DNA of 64,000 nucleotides, from NCBI GenBank assembly GCA_907165275.2, contig OU015664.1, positions 4,488,001-4,552,000 of the forward strand, read 5' to 3'. This document shows, piece by piece, positions 1-11,200 of the stretch. Made by a program: the position numbers and the translations under genes. A model generated the notes under the pieces. That model did no database searches. It saw nothing but the letters and a program-made list of their open reading frames with translations, and was not told the DNA's origin. This DNA is from Zygaena filipendulae. Taxonomy: Eukaryota; Arthropoda; Insecta; Lepidoptera; Zygaenidae. Numbering within the stretch: position 1 is the stretch's first letter; every line of letters starts with the position of its first letter.

Positions 1-729
1 TTGAGGGTTCAATCTCTTTCTAGACAGAAAAGTATTGTTCTTTAAAATACAGTCAAGTTATTGTAATTAATTTGTTTTTTTACATGTTTTAGCAAATGTA
101 AGCTTATAAATCATAAATGTTTATTAAGAAACAGTTACTTCCATGGAAAACGACATATAGGTCAGTTGATTTTTCGAATTTCTTATCAAATCTTCAGTTA
201 TTTATTAATCTGCTTGATCTTTACTATGGCTATGTTAATTCAAGCTCACAATGTTCCAATTCAAATACGTTTTTCTAAGATTTAAAGTAAACTTTAATAA
301 ATAGTAATAGTCTAATAGGTAATTGCAAGACTTGCAAGACTCTTGCTGCAAGACCAAGACCAAGACTGGGAGCGCAAGACCAAGACCAAGACCAAGACCA
401 GGTGTATTGGCGCAAGACCAAGACCAAGACTGGCTAAGTCTCGTCTTGTTCTTGCATTTGGGCAACACTATACCATTGTATTATTTACTACATATATTAC
501 TATAGGTACACAATGCTATTCAAATAGTTTAATCAACAATTATTTTATTTTTTTTCATTAAGTAGGTATAACAGCTACTTGCTGCGTCGCGTAGGTACGC
601 AAGCAGCCATGATATCTTTCTCTCGCATATCAGTTTTTTTTTTTTTGTTTTTGCCATTTTTTTTTTGGACATGAGTAATGGCAGAAAATTTGTGCCTAAA
701 TGCCTGTTTACAATATTGTGTTCTTTCAG
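1..729. other. non-coding DNA upstream of the first visible OBP exon
   Basis: AT-rich sequence containing the CAAGAC repeat block and, at 720-729, a pyrimidine-rich splice acceptor (ttctttcag) for the first visible odorant-binding-protein exon. It is therefore most likely the tail of an intron whose upstream exons lie outside the window. I see no exon in it. Confidence 0.6.
325..456. repeat. CAAGAC hexamer minisatellite with inverted flank
   Basis: Runs of CAAGAC occur in three blocks separated by short spacers (TGGGAGCG, CAGGTGTATTGGCG), followed by a reverse-orientation segment (gtctcgtcttgttcttgc) that can pair with the start. The open frames through it give only Gln-Asp or Arg-Pro repeats, so it is not treated as coding. 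Confidence 0.7.
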
Positions 730-3092
730 TTGAACAGCAGCGGAATGTTCGACATAAATGCAGCCAACGCCATGGTTGAGAAGGAACACGTTGACGACTC
801 GGAAAAAATTGAAATATCCAAGAAATTATTCCAAATGTGCAAAAAAGGTACCTACCTACTCAAAATCACATACATATAAAATGATTTCACATTATAAAAT
901 GTGAAAAAAAACTTTAAGTTATATACCAAGTAAAATTTTTGAACGAATAGGTATCTATCTAGGTACCTATTTCGGTAGTATCTAGGTACCTACCCAAGAT
1001 CAAAATAATAATCCAATCCTTCAGTCTACTAAATAAATATTTTCTTGTTTTCAAGTTTAAGCACATTTTTCTTTAGGTATGCTTTGCTTTTCTTAGAAGC
1101 ACGACCTAGGTAGGTATCTACTTAGTTTTAATGGTCGGGTAGGTAGGTAGTACTTAGCACAATGCTGCGTGGAAACCGAGGAAACCTGGTAGAACCACAT
1201 TATTATAACACTAGCTGTTCCCTGCGGTTTCACCCGCGTTATTTCGAAGTTCCGGGATAAAAAATAGGGATAGGTATAGGGACCTATCCTCAGTGGCGGT
1301 CCTTCCATACAGACCCAAAAGCCTGTTTTGCCTGACCAAAACACTTGCCACAGAATATCAATAATTTAATGAGTAGGTATAAATAAAGTGTATAAGTATT
1401 AATAAAATATTTGATATCTACTCCACAAGCAAGCGCTTCAGCTAGGCAGGCCGGGCTTTTGGACTTGTATGGAAGGAACGCCAGTGCCTATCCCTCTCTG
1501 TAGATACTTTTAACAATGTGTAGGTATGCAAAATTTCATGTCGATCGGTTGAGCCGTGACAGCGTAACAGACAGACAAACAGAGTTACTTTCGCATTTAT
1601 AATATTAGTAGGGATTACATACAAATTTAAGTAGAAATTGATACTTACATGAATAGCTGATGTAAAAACGCCAAGCCTGGAATGCGGAACGCCGTGCTCA
1701 TCATACTTACAAAGTCCACTCCATATCTACACCGGGAATCAAAACTCTTGATTAGCGAAAAGGAGTCAGGACATGATGACCACTTCACTAGCCCTATCGT
1801 ATCGTAATGTTATTGATAAACCGGAGTGAACTTCCAGAATCCTAATAGTTATTAATTAAATACCTACTTATTCAATTTCAGTAAACGAAGAAACTGTCAG
1901 CGACAATGCTAAGGGTTGTGAACGGTCAGAACATCTGTTCAAATGCCTCACGGAAAACGCTCCGCAGGTAAATACCTAATTATATGAAGAGGTACTTCTG
2001 TCGTGGCCTTCTTTGAATTTAGGATTCATCCTGGCATAGAATAATATTTACTATGTAGAGACACTCCCTCTCTCCCCCAAGAAAATCAGGTCTCCTCATA
2101 CCCTTCCATAACATAGTGGTAAGTAGAACTGTAGCGAACCGAACTGTATTCGGTACTGAGTAACGGGTACGCCACCGAGTAGAACCGAGTAACGAAACGT
2201 TACACACAAATGCATTACGTTACTCGCACGACGTTTTTGTGTGTATCTAACGTTATACCGTACCTACGCAATATGCGACACGACCTGATGTGATACTCTA
2301 TGTTATCGGGTATCAAAAGTAACGAGTACTGATTGTTAAAGTAACTAATGCATGCGAGTATGCTATTTTTGGTTACTTTTACACCTCTAGTGGTAAGCCT
2401 AGATAATAGTGATGCAGGCAGATGGACTGCTGAGTGTTGGACACTATCAAATCAATTATTATTACTAAATGAAATATTATTACTAAGTTAAAAAAAAGGT
2501 TTTCTCAGTAAGTGAATTTATGTAACTAATTCTTCGATATTCGACACACGCACACTCTGTACATGTGCACACAAGTCGCCCAACTGTAGTAGAAGTAGGG
2601 AGTTCAATAGGTTCGCTTGTAAAGAGTTTCGTGGGTTTGACGCTAGAATAGCTTAACCCATGGTACTAAAATCAAACTGTGTTGCACTAAAGGCATAAGG
2701 ATAATGCTACTTTGTTCATTGGAAATATAGTATAAAAATAATACACCGTTGGTCCTTTTAATCGCAATCGGTTCAAGGAAAGAAGATACGATATGATTAA
2801 GGAAAAAGCTTAAATTACCTATACCTACTACGCCTCACTAGGTAAATACGAGTTTATGTAGGTAATAAGTAACATTATTTGCAAAAGAATTATAGAAGTG
2901 TATTGCGTCGTTGTTCTTCAAAGTTAGTATAGTAAGTATTCGTGGGTACGACTGCTGCGTCGCGTCGCCAGTCCCTTTTTCTTTGAACTTGGGTGGACAC
3001 GTTGCCGCGTTTCTAGATTAAATTATTTATTATTTTTATGGAAAAAAACTGTTCAAAATAATTTCTTTCAGATTGGATTTAAAATGACGTAA
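730..3092 (+). CDS. odorant-binding protein, classical type (3' exons only)
   Basis: Three coding exons: 730-847, 1882-1967 and 3072-3092 (stop TAA). All introns are GT-AG and phases agree (the first junction splits a Val codon; the second is phase 0). The exons encode about 73 residues ending APQIGFKMT. The cysteines give C-X14-C-X8-C (QMC...KGC...FKC), the exact C4-C5-C6 spacing of classical insect OBPs (PF01395), small secreted proteins that carry odorants or pheromones through sensillar lymph. The signal peptide and C1-C3 should lie upstream of the window, so the gene is partial here. A polyadenylation signal AATAAA is at 3157-3162. The subfamily (PBP, GOBP, other) cannot be decided from this part. 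The introns hold mobile elements at 1211-1614 and 2124-2389. Confidence 0.85.
1211..1614 (-). mobile_element. Helitron-like element interrupted by a hAT-type MITE
   Basis: On the + strand it starts CTAGCTGTTCCCTGCGG and ends TATAATATTAGTAGGGA; read on the - strand this is the TC...CTAG arrangement with a hairpin-forming CGCGGGTGAAACCGC near the 3' end. The family identity is inferred from terminal structure. The middle is interrupted by a separate insertion at 1291-1486. Confidence 0.5.
1291..1486. mobile_element. hAT-type MITE nested in a Helitron-like copy
   Basis: A 196-bp insertion with inverted termini of about 35 bp (left CAGTGGCGGTCCTTCCATAC, right end the reverse complement of CACTGGCGTTCCTTCCATAC). 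It is flanked by an 8-bp near-identical duplication, cctatcct (1283-1290) and cctatccc (1487-1494). An 8-bp target duplication and termini beginning CA(G/C)TGG fit the hAT superfamily. It carries no open frame. Confidence 0.65.
2124..2389. mobile_element. hAT-type MITE with perfect 8-bp target duplication
   Basis: A 266-bp element in the second visible OBP intron. Left end TAGAACTGTAGCGAACC, right end GGTTACTTTTACACCTCTA (reverse complement TAGAGGTGTAAAAGTAACC), similar imperfect inverted repeats. It is flanked by GTGGTAAG at 2116-2123 and 2390-2397. No coding capacity. Confidence 0.7.
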
Positions 3093-4310
3093 ATGGAACC
3101 AGAAGTGAAGCTCCACATAGAATTACTTAATATCCTGCAGTTGTTTTAAGAAAATTAATAAAATACATGAAATGAGCAGTAATAATAATAAACATTTTAT
3201 TTATAATACGAAGTAACTACCTAAGAACAGAAAACACTCTTTAATCTAAACATTAATAAAATCTACAAAAAAATTTCAATACAAAACAGATAAACAAAAT
3301 CGTCCCACTCCCGCCTCGACAAGGGTCTCCCCACATATATCGATACTAGCATACTCGCATTAACCGATCAGCTGTCGCGACAGAAGTGACATTGAGGGAA
3401 AACCCTTATCGCAGCCCTTATAATATGCGTTTTACGAGACCAGAATTACCACTCGGGAAATCCACCATAACCAATTAGGGCAGTATTATTTTAATCTTAC
3501 GTCGATTTTGCTTTTGTAATTTGGACTATGTGTAAAGTGAGTAAAGTGGAAATTGCGACGATAGGGTTAAATAATGCTGCTGCAAAGAGGTGGTGGTATA
3601 TCACCAGGGCCACCACATGTAAATAATTCTACTACTATTCTCAAAGTTAAACATGAAAGTAACTAGGTACTACGCAATTTTTTTTTTCAATTTTCCAATG
3701 CATTGTAAAGGACGCCAATTTTTTTTTCATTACAGAATAATATCTGTTATTAATAGAAGTATTCATAAAACAATAATTCAAAAACAATTTGTTTTAAATC
3801 AATATTCGAAGTCACGATTTTTACCTAACACAACTTATAATCTGTAAATACTTCTTTATACATTATTAAATATTATTATTTAAAATACCTCTGATAAAGT
3901 TGATTATAACTATTAGTTTTAGCTCTGTCGCTTATTAATATCTATTTAATGGCAAGACAAAAATAGAAATTAATAATGATACTAAGTTTATATTATTTAA
4001 AACTTTATTTTTTTATACATTACACACATACCGTAAATAATGCTGATTACAACAGTTATATTTTCATCCTTTTATTGTTAATAAAAAAAACAGTAAGCTG
4101 GAATTGAATCAAAGGTCGTTTTTGTTTTCAACCTTATCCCAAAAAAAAAAGTACCTACTCTACTTAGTCAAATGTATAAGACAGCATTATGTTGATCCGG
4201 GACCATTTTGTCAACGACAATAAATAAATTTCTTTTTTTTTCTTTCTTTCTTTTTTATTATATACCTAATCCCAAATGTAGGACAAGTTTACATAATTGG
4301 GTATTCTCCA

Positions 4311-4610
4311 GGGTATGAAAATCAAAATTGTAATAAGTCCGTCAGTTAGAAAATAAAAAAAATAATAGACACGTATTTTTTGCTTTTTCAAATTAATGAA
4401 AATAAACATAGATAAAGCGCATTAATTTTAGGGTGCCACGACTCGTGACGTCAATATTCAGTATAAGCCCCATACAAACTGCATCGGGTTGTGACGTCAC
4501 GCGAAATTTCAACTCAATGTATCACTGTTATTTTTTGATTACGTAAAAAAAAGCGTCCAATATTTTTTACTAACGACGACACGACGGACTAAAAAAAAAT
4601 TTGTGAAGTA
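4311..4610 (+). mobile_element. MITE family M1, degraded copy
   Basis: Begins GGGTATGAAAATCAAAATTG and carries the family's internal landmarks: AGTCCGTCAGTTAGAAAAT, GACACGTATTTTT, AAAGCGCATTAA, CGTGACGTCA, GTGACGTCACGCGAAATTTC and GACGGACTAAAAA. The right end is eroded. Confidence 0.6.
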
Positions 4611-5756
4611 GCCAATTATCGATTTTATATTTTGTTAACAGATCAATTTGCTTCCGTTCTTTTGAGTTTGTGCGAGTCAAAACCAAATTGTGCAGTATAT
4701 GTATATAGCCAGAATATTATTTTGTGTTTCCAAAATGGTGTATAATAAACTACATATTTTACATGCTAACAAGAATTTCAAGGATATTTATTTACATAGA
4801 TCAATAGGTACTTAGATGGTGAGGTTTGTAAAGACAGCATAAAATTTTATTTTATTTTCAAAATAATAACGCCTAATAATTTGGTCCATCTGTTTATTGT
4901 TTAAAGCTTAATGATATTATTATGACAGACGATTAACTGAGAAACAGAAAAAAAAAAACTGATCAACTCATAGAATCTATTTTGCGTATCTTCAGCGATT
5001 TTCTATTTTTAGATACTTACGTAAAAATTTCTTCACTTAACTACTTAACTTTCTACAACATCAGTCGTACAAAAATAGCTGACTATAAAGTAGATGGGAG
5101 ATTGAAACTTGAAAATAATACGATATTATTTACAAAGCAATCAAACATTCATACATTATGTTTTATATAATATTGGCACGAATAGAATAAAAATTATAAG
5201 ACTACTTTAAAAATATATTATATTATCATACGCTTGACAAAATTTTGACAACATAAATTTGTAGAAGCATTATTCGTGAATTCCAAAAATGTACAGTATA
5301 TTATCTGTGAATGTACTAAAATTGCACTAATATTGCTTAAGAGTACCAAAATATTGCGAAGAAAAATGGAATCATTTTAACATAATATTCAATGCATTGT
5401 GCCTACTAAGTGTTGACTATCGTAGACCAAAAACAATCTAAAGAAGACTGTTTCGAGTTTTGGATTCGAATTATAATAATTTATAATTCAAAACAAAGGT
5501 ATACAAGGTAACCCAAAGAACTTTCAGAGGTAAAAAAATAAAATAAAATATTTAGACGCCTTATACGAATACTTTTTAAAGGATTACACTATCACATAAA
5601 AAAACTTAAATCTACGCACAACAACAAAACATAGTGCATTGTGGCGAAAACAAAAATAATTCACACAAAATTCTATCTTAAGATTATGAGGTGTAAACTG
5701 TGAATGAAAAACACGTTATTCTACAAGAAGTTATTTAGCGCCATAGAGAAAGGGTG

Positions 5757-5944
5757 GCGCCACAGTCTCGGCGGCGGCGGTGGCGGCGGCGGCAGCGGCA
5801 CAAACAAATGGTAGACAACATAAAAAGTAGGCCACAGCTCGCGCCGCTGATAGCTGTGGCCAACTTCGCACGTTGTGTACCATTTGTTTTTGCCGCCGCC
5901 GCCGCCGCCGCCGCGCCACCGTCGCCGCCGCCGAGGCTGTGGCC
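5757..5944. repeat. GC-rich foldback with GCC/GGC triplet arms
   Basis: An imperfect inverted repeat of about 185 bp. The left arm runs CCACAGTCTCGGCGGCGG, then GGC triplets, then ACAAACAAATGGTAGACAAC; the right arm is the mirror image (TTGTGTACCATTTGTTT, then GCC triplets, then CCGAGGCTGTGG). A second, inner inverted repeat GGCCACAGCT/AGCTGTGGCC sits at the centre. Both strands are open in several frames only because of the triplets (poly-Ala/Arg); not called coding. Confidence 0.7.
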
Positions 5945-8191
5945 AAGGGGTAAAAACATCATCAAAGGTATCAACGAAATAAACAAGATACTCGTTGCAG
6001 TGCCTTCAGAAATAAAGAGTAAATATTTTTATTAATGGCGACATACCTACTACGAGACTATTTACTTTCGCATCGTGTCGGAGAGTAAATGCGCTTAAAA
6101 TCAGATGAAAATCGATTTCAATCATCAAGGTAGTTTAAGTAGCTCATAATTTCATAAAGTTAGTTCTTAGGAGTAATCTAATAATATTCTTGTTGTCATA
6201 CTAAAGCTTGTCCCTGACGATGCGTACAAATATACGTCTTAAAAAAAAACAAATACAACATGTCGGAAAAACAGCGCACTTATTTATTTATATTCTAATA
6301 TAAAATATATTAAAGACATGCAATTTTGATCGTAGCTGCTGTTTACCTACATAATATGGCAATTATAGTAAATAATTATTTATTTCTGTCATTTCTGAAG
6401 ACGAAATAGCTGTATTTTTTTTTATAATAATCCAATTTTGTTACATATTAATATTAATATTATGTACTCTTAATATAGAGATTAGAAGAGAGATAGAAAA
6501 AATACATCATTACTATGTTACCAGACAGATTCATATTAGACACCATATTATATTAACTACTGTATTAAAGATTAGAAGATTAGTTGTATGGTCTAAATAT
6601 ATGTATATAGTTGTATGGTTTATATATATATATAAAAGTTTATTATTAAAATACAAAAGATAGGTATTTTTGATTGAATATTTTTCACATACTACATACA
6701 AGTGCAGTGGCATTAAGATGGCAAGTCTTGGCGCACTCTCGCGGGTCGGCACGGCAGTGGACTTTTAGGAGACGAATATGTACTTTATTACTAGGAAAGC
6801 AAAGTTGATGTATAAACGATAATATTGTAAGCTTACCGTAGCTTTGTTTATAGCGATAGCTTTAATATCGCAATATTATGTTAAGTTACTTTCCGTCAAC
6901 TAAAAAACCGTGCTGTCCCACTAGTACCCGCGGAACGCAAAGTACGAGAGCAAGATAATGAAGATAACGTCATTGATTAACAAGATGCCAGTAACGTAAG
7001 AAAGTCACAAAAAAAGTTTCACAAAGTTATCTACACCTATACTCATACTTCCTGTAAGTGGGACGGTATGACGTGTATAGAATATAGATAAAACAAAAAT
7101 ATGTATATGCTCTAAAGTCTCTACCTATTCCTTCCAGGACGCAAATAGGTACATGCATGTGTGTAATTACATCTTATATAATATCATGATTAGTATTTAG
7201 GTTCTCAATCAATTCGTATTTATATAACAAGACAATGGAAATCGTTATACTGGATGTACGGACCGCTGAATTTAAATACTGATGTCGTTTCACGAACCTC
7301 TTATTGATCATGAACTATATTCAGCGCCAAGCAGTCATAAAATTAAGAATGTTCACTAATTTTGAATGTTAACTTTCTGTATTCTCAGTTGAAAACAAAA
7401 AATATTCGTGCAAGAACTATTTCGATACGTCAATAAAATTATGCTCGTTTTCACCGACAGCCCCTAAGTTTGCAGGACCTCCTAAACGTTGTTAGGTGAC
7501 CGTTGGAAGATTGCTTTTTTTCACTAACTGTTAACCTATGGGTACACGGACGTACAATACATTTATTTGAGGGGTTGGTTTAGGGAAGTTTTTGAGTAAA
7601 GGATGATAAGGATCCCATACTCAGGTGGTAGTAGGTAGGGGATGTTGGTAAAAACGGGCATTACTTTCCCAGATACAGAATTATAAAGTGAGCTCGCGAC
7701 GATCGGCCCGCGTTCAATGCGCGTGACGTCATAGTACATTCGCTTAGCCCGTTCCCGCTCTTCCGTACCGTTGCCTTGCGTTATTATATGGAGAGAAAAA
7801 TAGCAGTTTGTTCGGTAAAGTTTGCGACCGAAAGTTTCCCACCGAAGATCGGTCACTAGCATTTTTGCTTCTGCTGTTCGGTTGGGCACCACATTTGGTG
7901 ATTTTTCACCAAATCTGTATGTCGCACACAACTAACACTGCACGGGGTCGGTCACTGTGCCTGCTGGTATTGTGTCGCCAACATATCCTTCGCTTTAATT
8001 CCTTTGATCTATTCTATACAAGATACACCGTCGCCAATTAGCAAGGGATGCAGATAACTCAGTAGGTACCACGTCATGGTTAGCAATAAAATTATATCTT
8101 AGAATGTTTTCGGTTTAGAAGTGTCCATTGTGTAATTTTTAAATGTAAATTTACGGAGATACCTCCGAGGCATCCAGGGGTGCGTTGCGGG

Positions 8192-8242
8192 TTACTCGAT
8201 GAGCACCAGCTGCCCCTCGGAGAGCGTGTCCTCGCTCTGATG
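8192..8242 (-). other. in-frame extension beyond the receptor's stop codon
   Basis: After the first TAA (8245-8243) the same frame reads HQSEDTLSEGQLVLIE and ends at a second TAA (8194-8192). The segment is acidic with a hydrophobic end, in the style of the acidic, dileucine-containing tail of the vertebrate receptor. Whether it is translated is unknown; it could be readthrough, a base error, or the remains of a longer ancestral tail. Confidence 0.4.
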
Positions 8243-11200
8243 TTATATGCTGTCGTAACTCCTCGGGTCGGGGGACGCCGCCGCGGCGCCCGCAGCGGCG
8301 CCGGTGCCCGCGCCCACCTTGCAGCCGCTCATCAAAAACAACCAACCGTCCTGCGAGGTGAAGAAACTCATCGTCAACGGACGGTTCGGCCTAAGTATTT
8401 CAAATTCAATTTAAAATTATTCAATTAAAAATTATTATTTACTAGCAGCTGTTCCCCGCGATAATTTCGGATAAAAGTACCCTATGTGCTTTTACGTGCG
8501 TGTGTGTATACAAAATTTTGTGATGAGCGGTTAAGGTGTGACAGCGTAACAAACAAACAAACTCACTTTCGCATTTATAATATTAGTAAGGATTATATTC
8601 AGAATGTAAGCTTATTAACTAAATAGATAGCTAGAGCTTCCTTTTAGGCATAAATATCGGTATCATAAATATCCCAAGTATATGTACCTAGACCTACCAC
8701 AATATTCCCAAAACTATAAATTTTGAAAACTGACTCCGTAAAAACATAAACATAAAGCGTTTAATACATTTCTTTACGTTAGTAATTGTTTTAGTGCGTA
8801 ATGAATAGTTTTCAAGTGTGTGAAAATAACTCGGCGACACTGGTTGTGTTTTCATAGATAATAAACTAAGTTGACGTCCTTTCTATTTGTTATTTTCTGT
8901 TCTGTGGTACCAACCCTGTACTTCAGCAATCCTAGATGTACAGCGCCTATTTTTTATTTATTTTTTTATGACGAACAGGCTAAGCGTTTGAGCTCGCGCA
9001 TTAAAAATTACGATGACGGTACTTTCGAAAAGTATTAACACACCTAGGTAGGAAAGGGAACTTCCAATGCTAATTTGAATCGATTTTTTCTATACTCACT
9101 TTGACCAAGTTCGGCAGGTCCGTCCAAAATGTCAAATTAGGTATGACCTCAATCCCCGTCGCTCCCATCAGGAATTTCTTCGTACAAATACCCAGCACGA
9201 GGTAGAATATGAGGAATGAAAAGAAAATTATCAAGAGCGTCGATCCAACCGAACGACCGCCCACTTCCAATTCCTTCAAGCAGGCTTCTTTCGAATAAAA
9301 GGACAGCACCTGAAACACAATACATTAATTATAATGTAGTTACCTAATGTATTTTTTTCCTAGGTAACTAAGTTATCACGGATAGGTAAACTACCTCCAT
9401 ATTAAGCGCACACGGCGCCGCGCGGTGCCAATCAGATGCCAAAGGCACCGCGCGCGCGCGATGTTGCCGCTCTTATCACGGGTTAGTGAACCAATATTAA
9501 GAAATGGTGCTCTATTTTTTTTTGCAATTTTTATCCTATTTAGTTTGTTCGAAAAATTTTATTTTTCTATTTAGATATTAGGACTTATTTGATAATTTCA
9601 TTATCCTACTAATATTATAAATGTGAAAGTGTGGATGTTTGGATGTTTAGATGTTTAGATGTTTGGATGTATGGATGTTTGTATGTTTGTTACTCAATCA
9701 CGCAAAAAAGGCTGAACGGATTTGGATGAAATTTGGCATGCACGTTGTCAGGGGTACAGAGAAGGACATAGGGTACTTTTTATTTCCAGCGGGAACATCG
9801 AAATTACTGCGGGTGAAAACGCGGGGCATACCTAGTACTCTAACATATTAGTGATGCCGGTGTTTTTATTTATTGTCGTATTGTCATCTCCACTTTGTAT
9901 ATGTATGTATATTGTATATGGTTCAGCTTAGAATAACTGAAGCTCTTCATAAACAAGAGAACAAGAATACTTACAACGTTATTTGGTTCACTCAAATCAG
10001 TCACATATAGAGAACTGTCATTTGTTGTAGTGCACATTAAACGTACTATAGTTGTCCTGCAAAGTGGAGTAGTAAACAAAATTTAAAAATCAGTTTTTTT
10101 TTATCAAGGAATATTGAAATACTGATACACACATTTCAATTTCATGCAACATAGCACACATTTTAATAATATTCCACAAGATAACTTGATAAGGTAAGAA
10201 ACAAAATAATAAAATGAACAAACAAGACAAAAAACTAAAGACAGTCAAAAAAGACATTGACGATATAAAACAAGTTGATAGACCATAAACTCACACAACA
10301 GAAAAAATGGATGCCTATGTATTTACTATTTTCAGATGCACAGAGGCTAAACAAATTAATAAATATATTCAATATAATATGCTTGTAGAGTTTTAAGAGC
10401 AACATAATATTCCACAATGCACATGCTGACATGCATTAATATCATGTATCATGAAATTAAAATAACATCCATTGACTATATTTTATTATTGTTTTCACTT
10501 ACGTATGATTTGATACATTTTCACTGAAATAATAAATAAAATTTTAATGAATTACAATTGAGGAGCGTAGGAACCAAAACCGATAAATCACATTTGTGTT
10601 TTTTGTGGGAAAATGAATAAATATGGCCAAGTTCATGGTTTTCTAATTTAGAGTTAAGCAAAATCTATCAATTTATTGGTGTAAGCATCAATGTTTGGAA
10701 GTCTAAATTATGTATTCGTGCCTGTGGTACCTGTTGAGCTATACAAAAAGAGAAAATGGATATATCGGTTATTGACCAGACCAACTGGATAATGAACTGG
10801 TTTTTGATAAAACACTGTAGGATATATAGATAAAACACTATAGGATATATTGGTATTTGATAAAAAGTTAGTAGAAAAAATGTTAGAAATCTATCGGTAG
10901 GTATCTGATCTGATCGCCATCATTGTTAAGTATAATTGATGTAATTATCGAGATATGTACAAATCCGGGTATTTTGCAGATGGACGGATTAGAAATGTAA
11001 GAGAACAGCCAAATTGGCATGATAAAAAAAAATGACAAAATGTGATTTATCAGTTTTTGTTCTGACACTCCTCAATTATCTAAACCTATTTACAATACTC
11101 CAAACACAATTTTAACAATCATCTAAAAACAGTTTTTACTTTTATTTTATTGAATTTAATAAATTATAAAAATTTGCAACTACGTAGTTTTAATACCCAT

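Larger units (their letters stand above)
3163..8191. other. intergenic region between the OBP and mannose-6-phosphate receptor genes
   Basis: AT-rich DNA without any exon I can support. It holds a degraded copy of the five-copy MITE family (4311-4610), a GCC-rich foldback (5757-5944) and a locally GC-richer stretch at 7680-8035. The open frames in the last stretch lack family similarity and splice context. Confidence 0.6.

Noticed and set aside
5735..6035. Ala/Arg-rich open frames on both strands
   Set aside because: Produced by GCC/GGC triplets in the foldback.
7563..7931. A 122-codon - strand frame
   Set aside because: No recognisable domain, no splice context and low-complexity neighbours; treated as chance.
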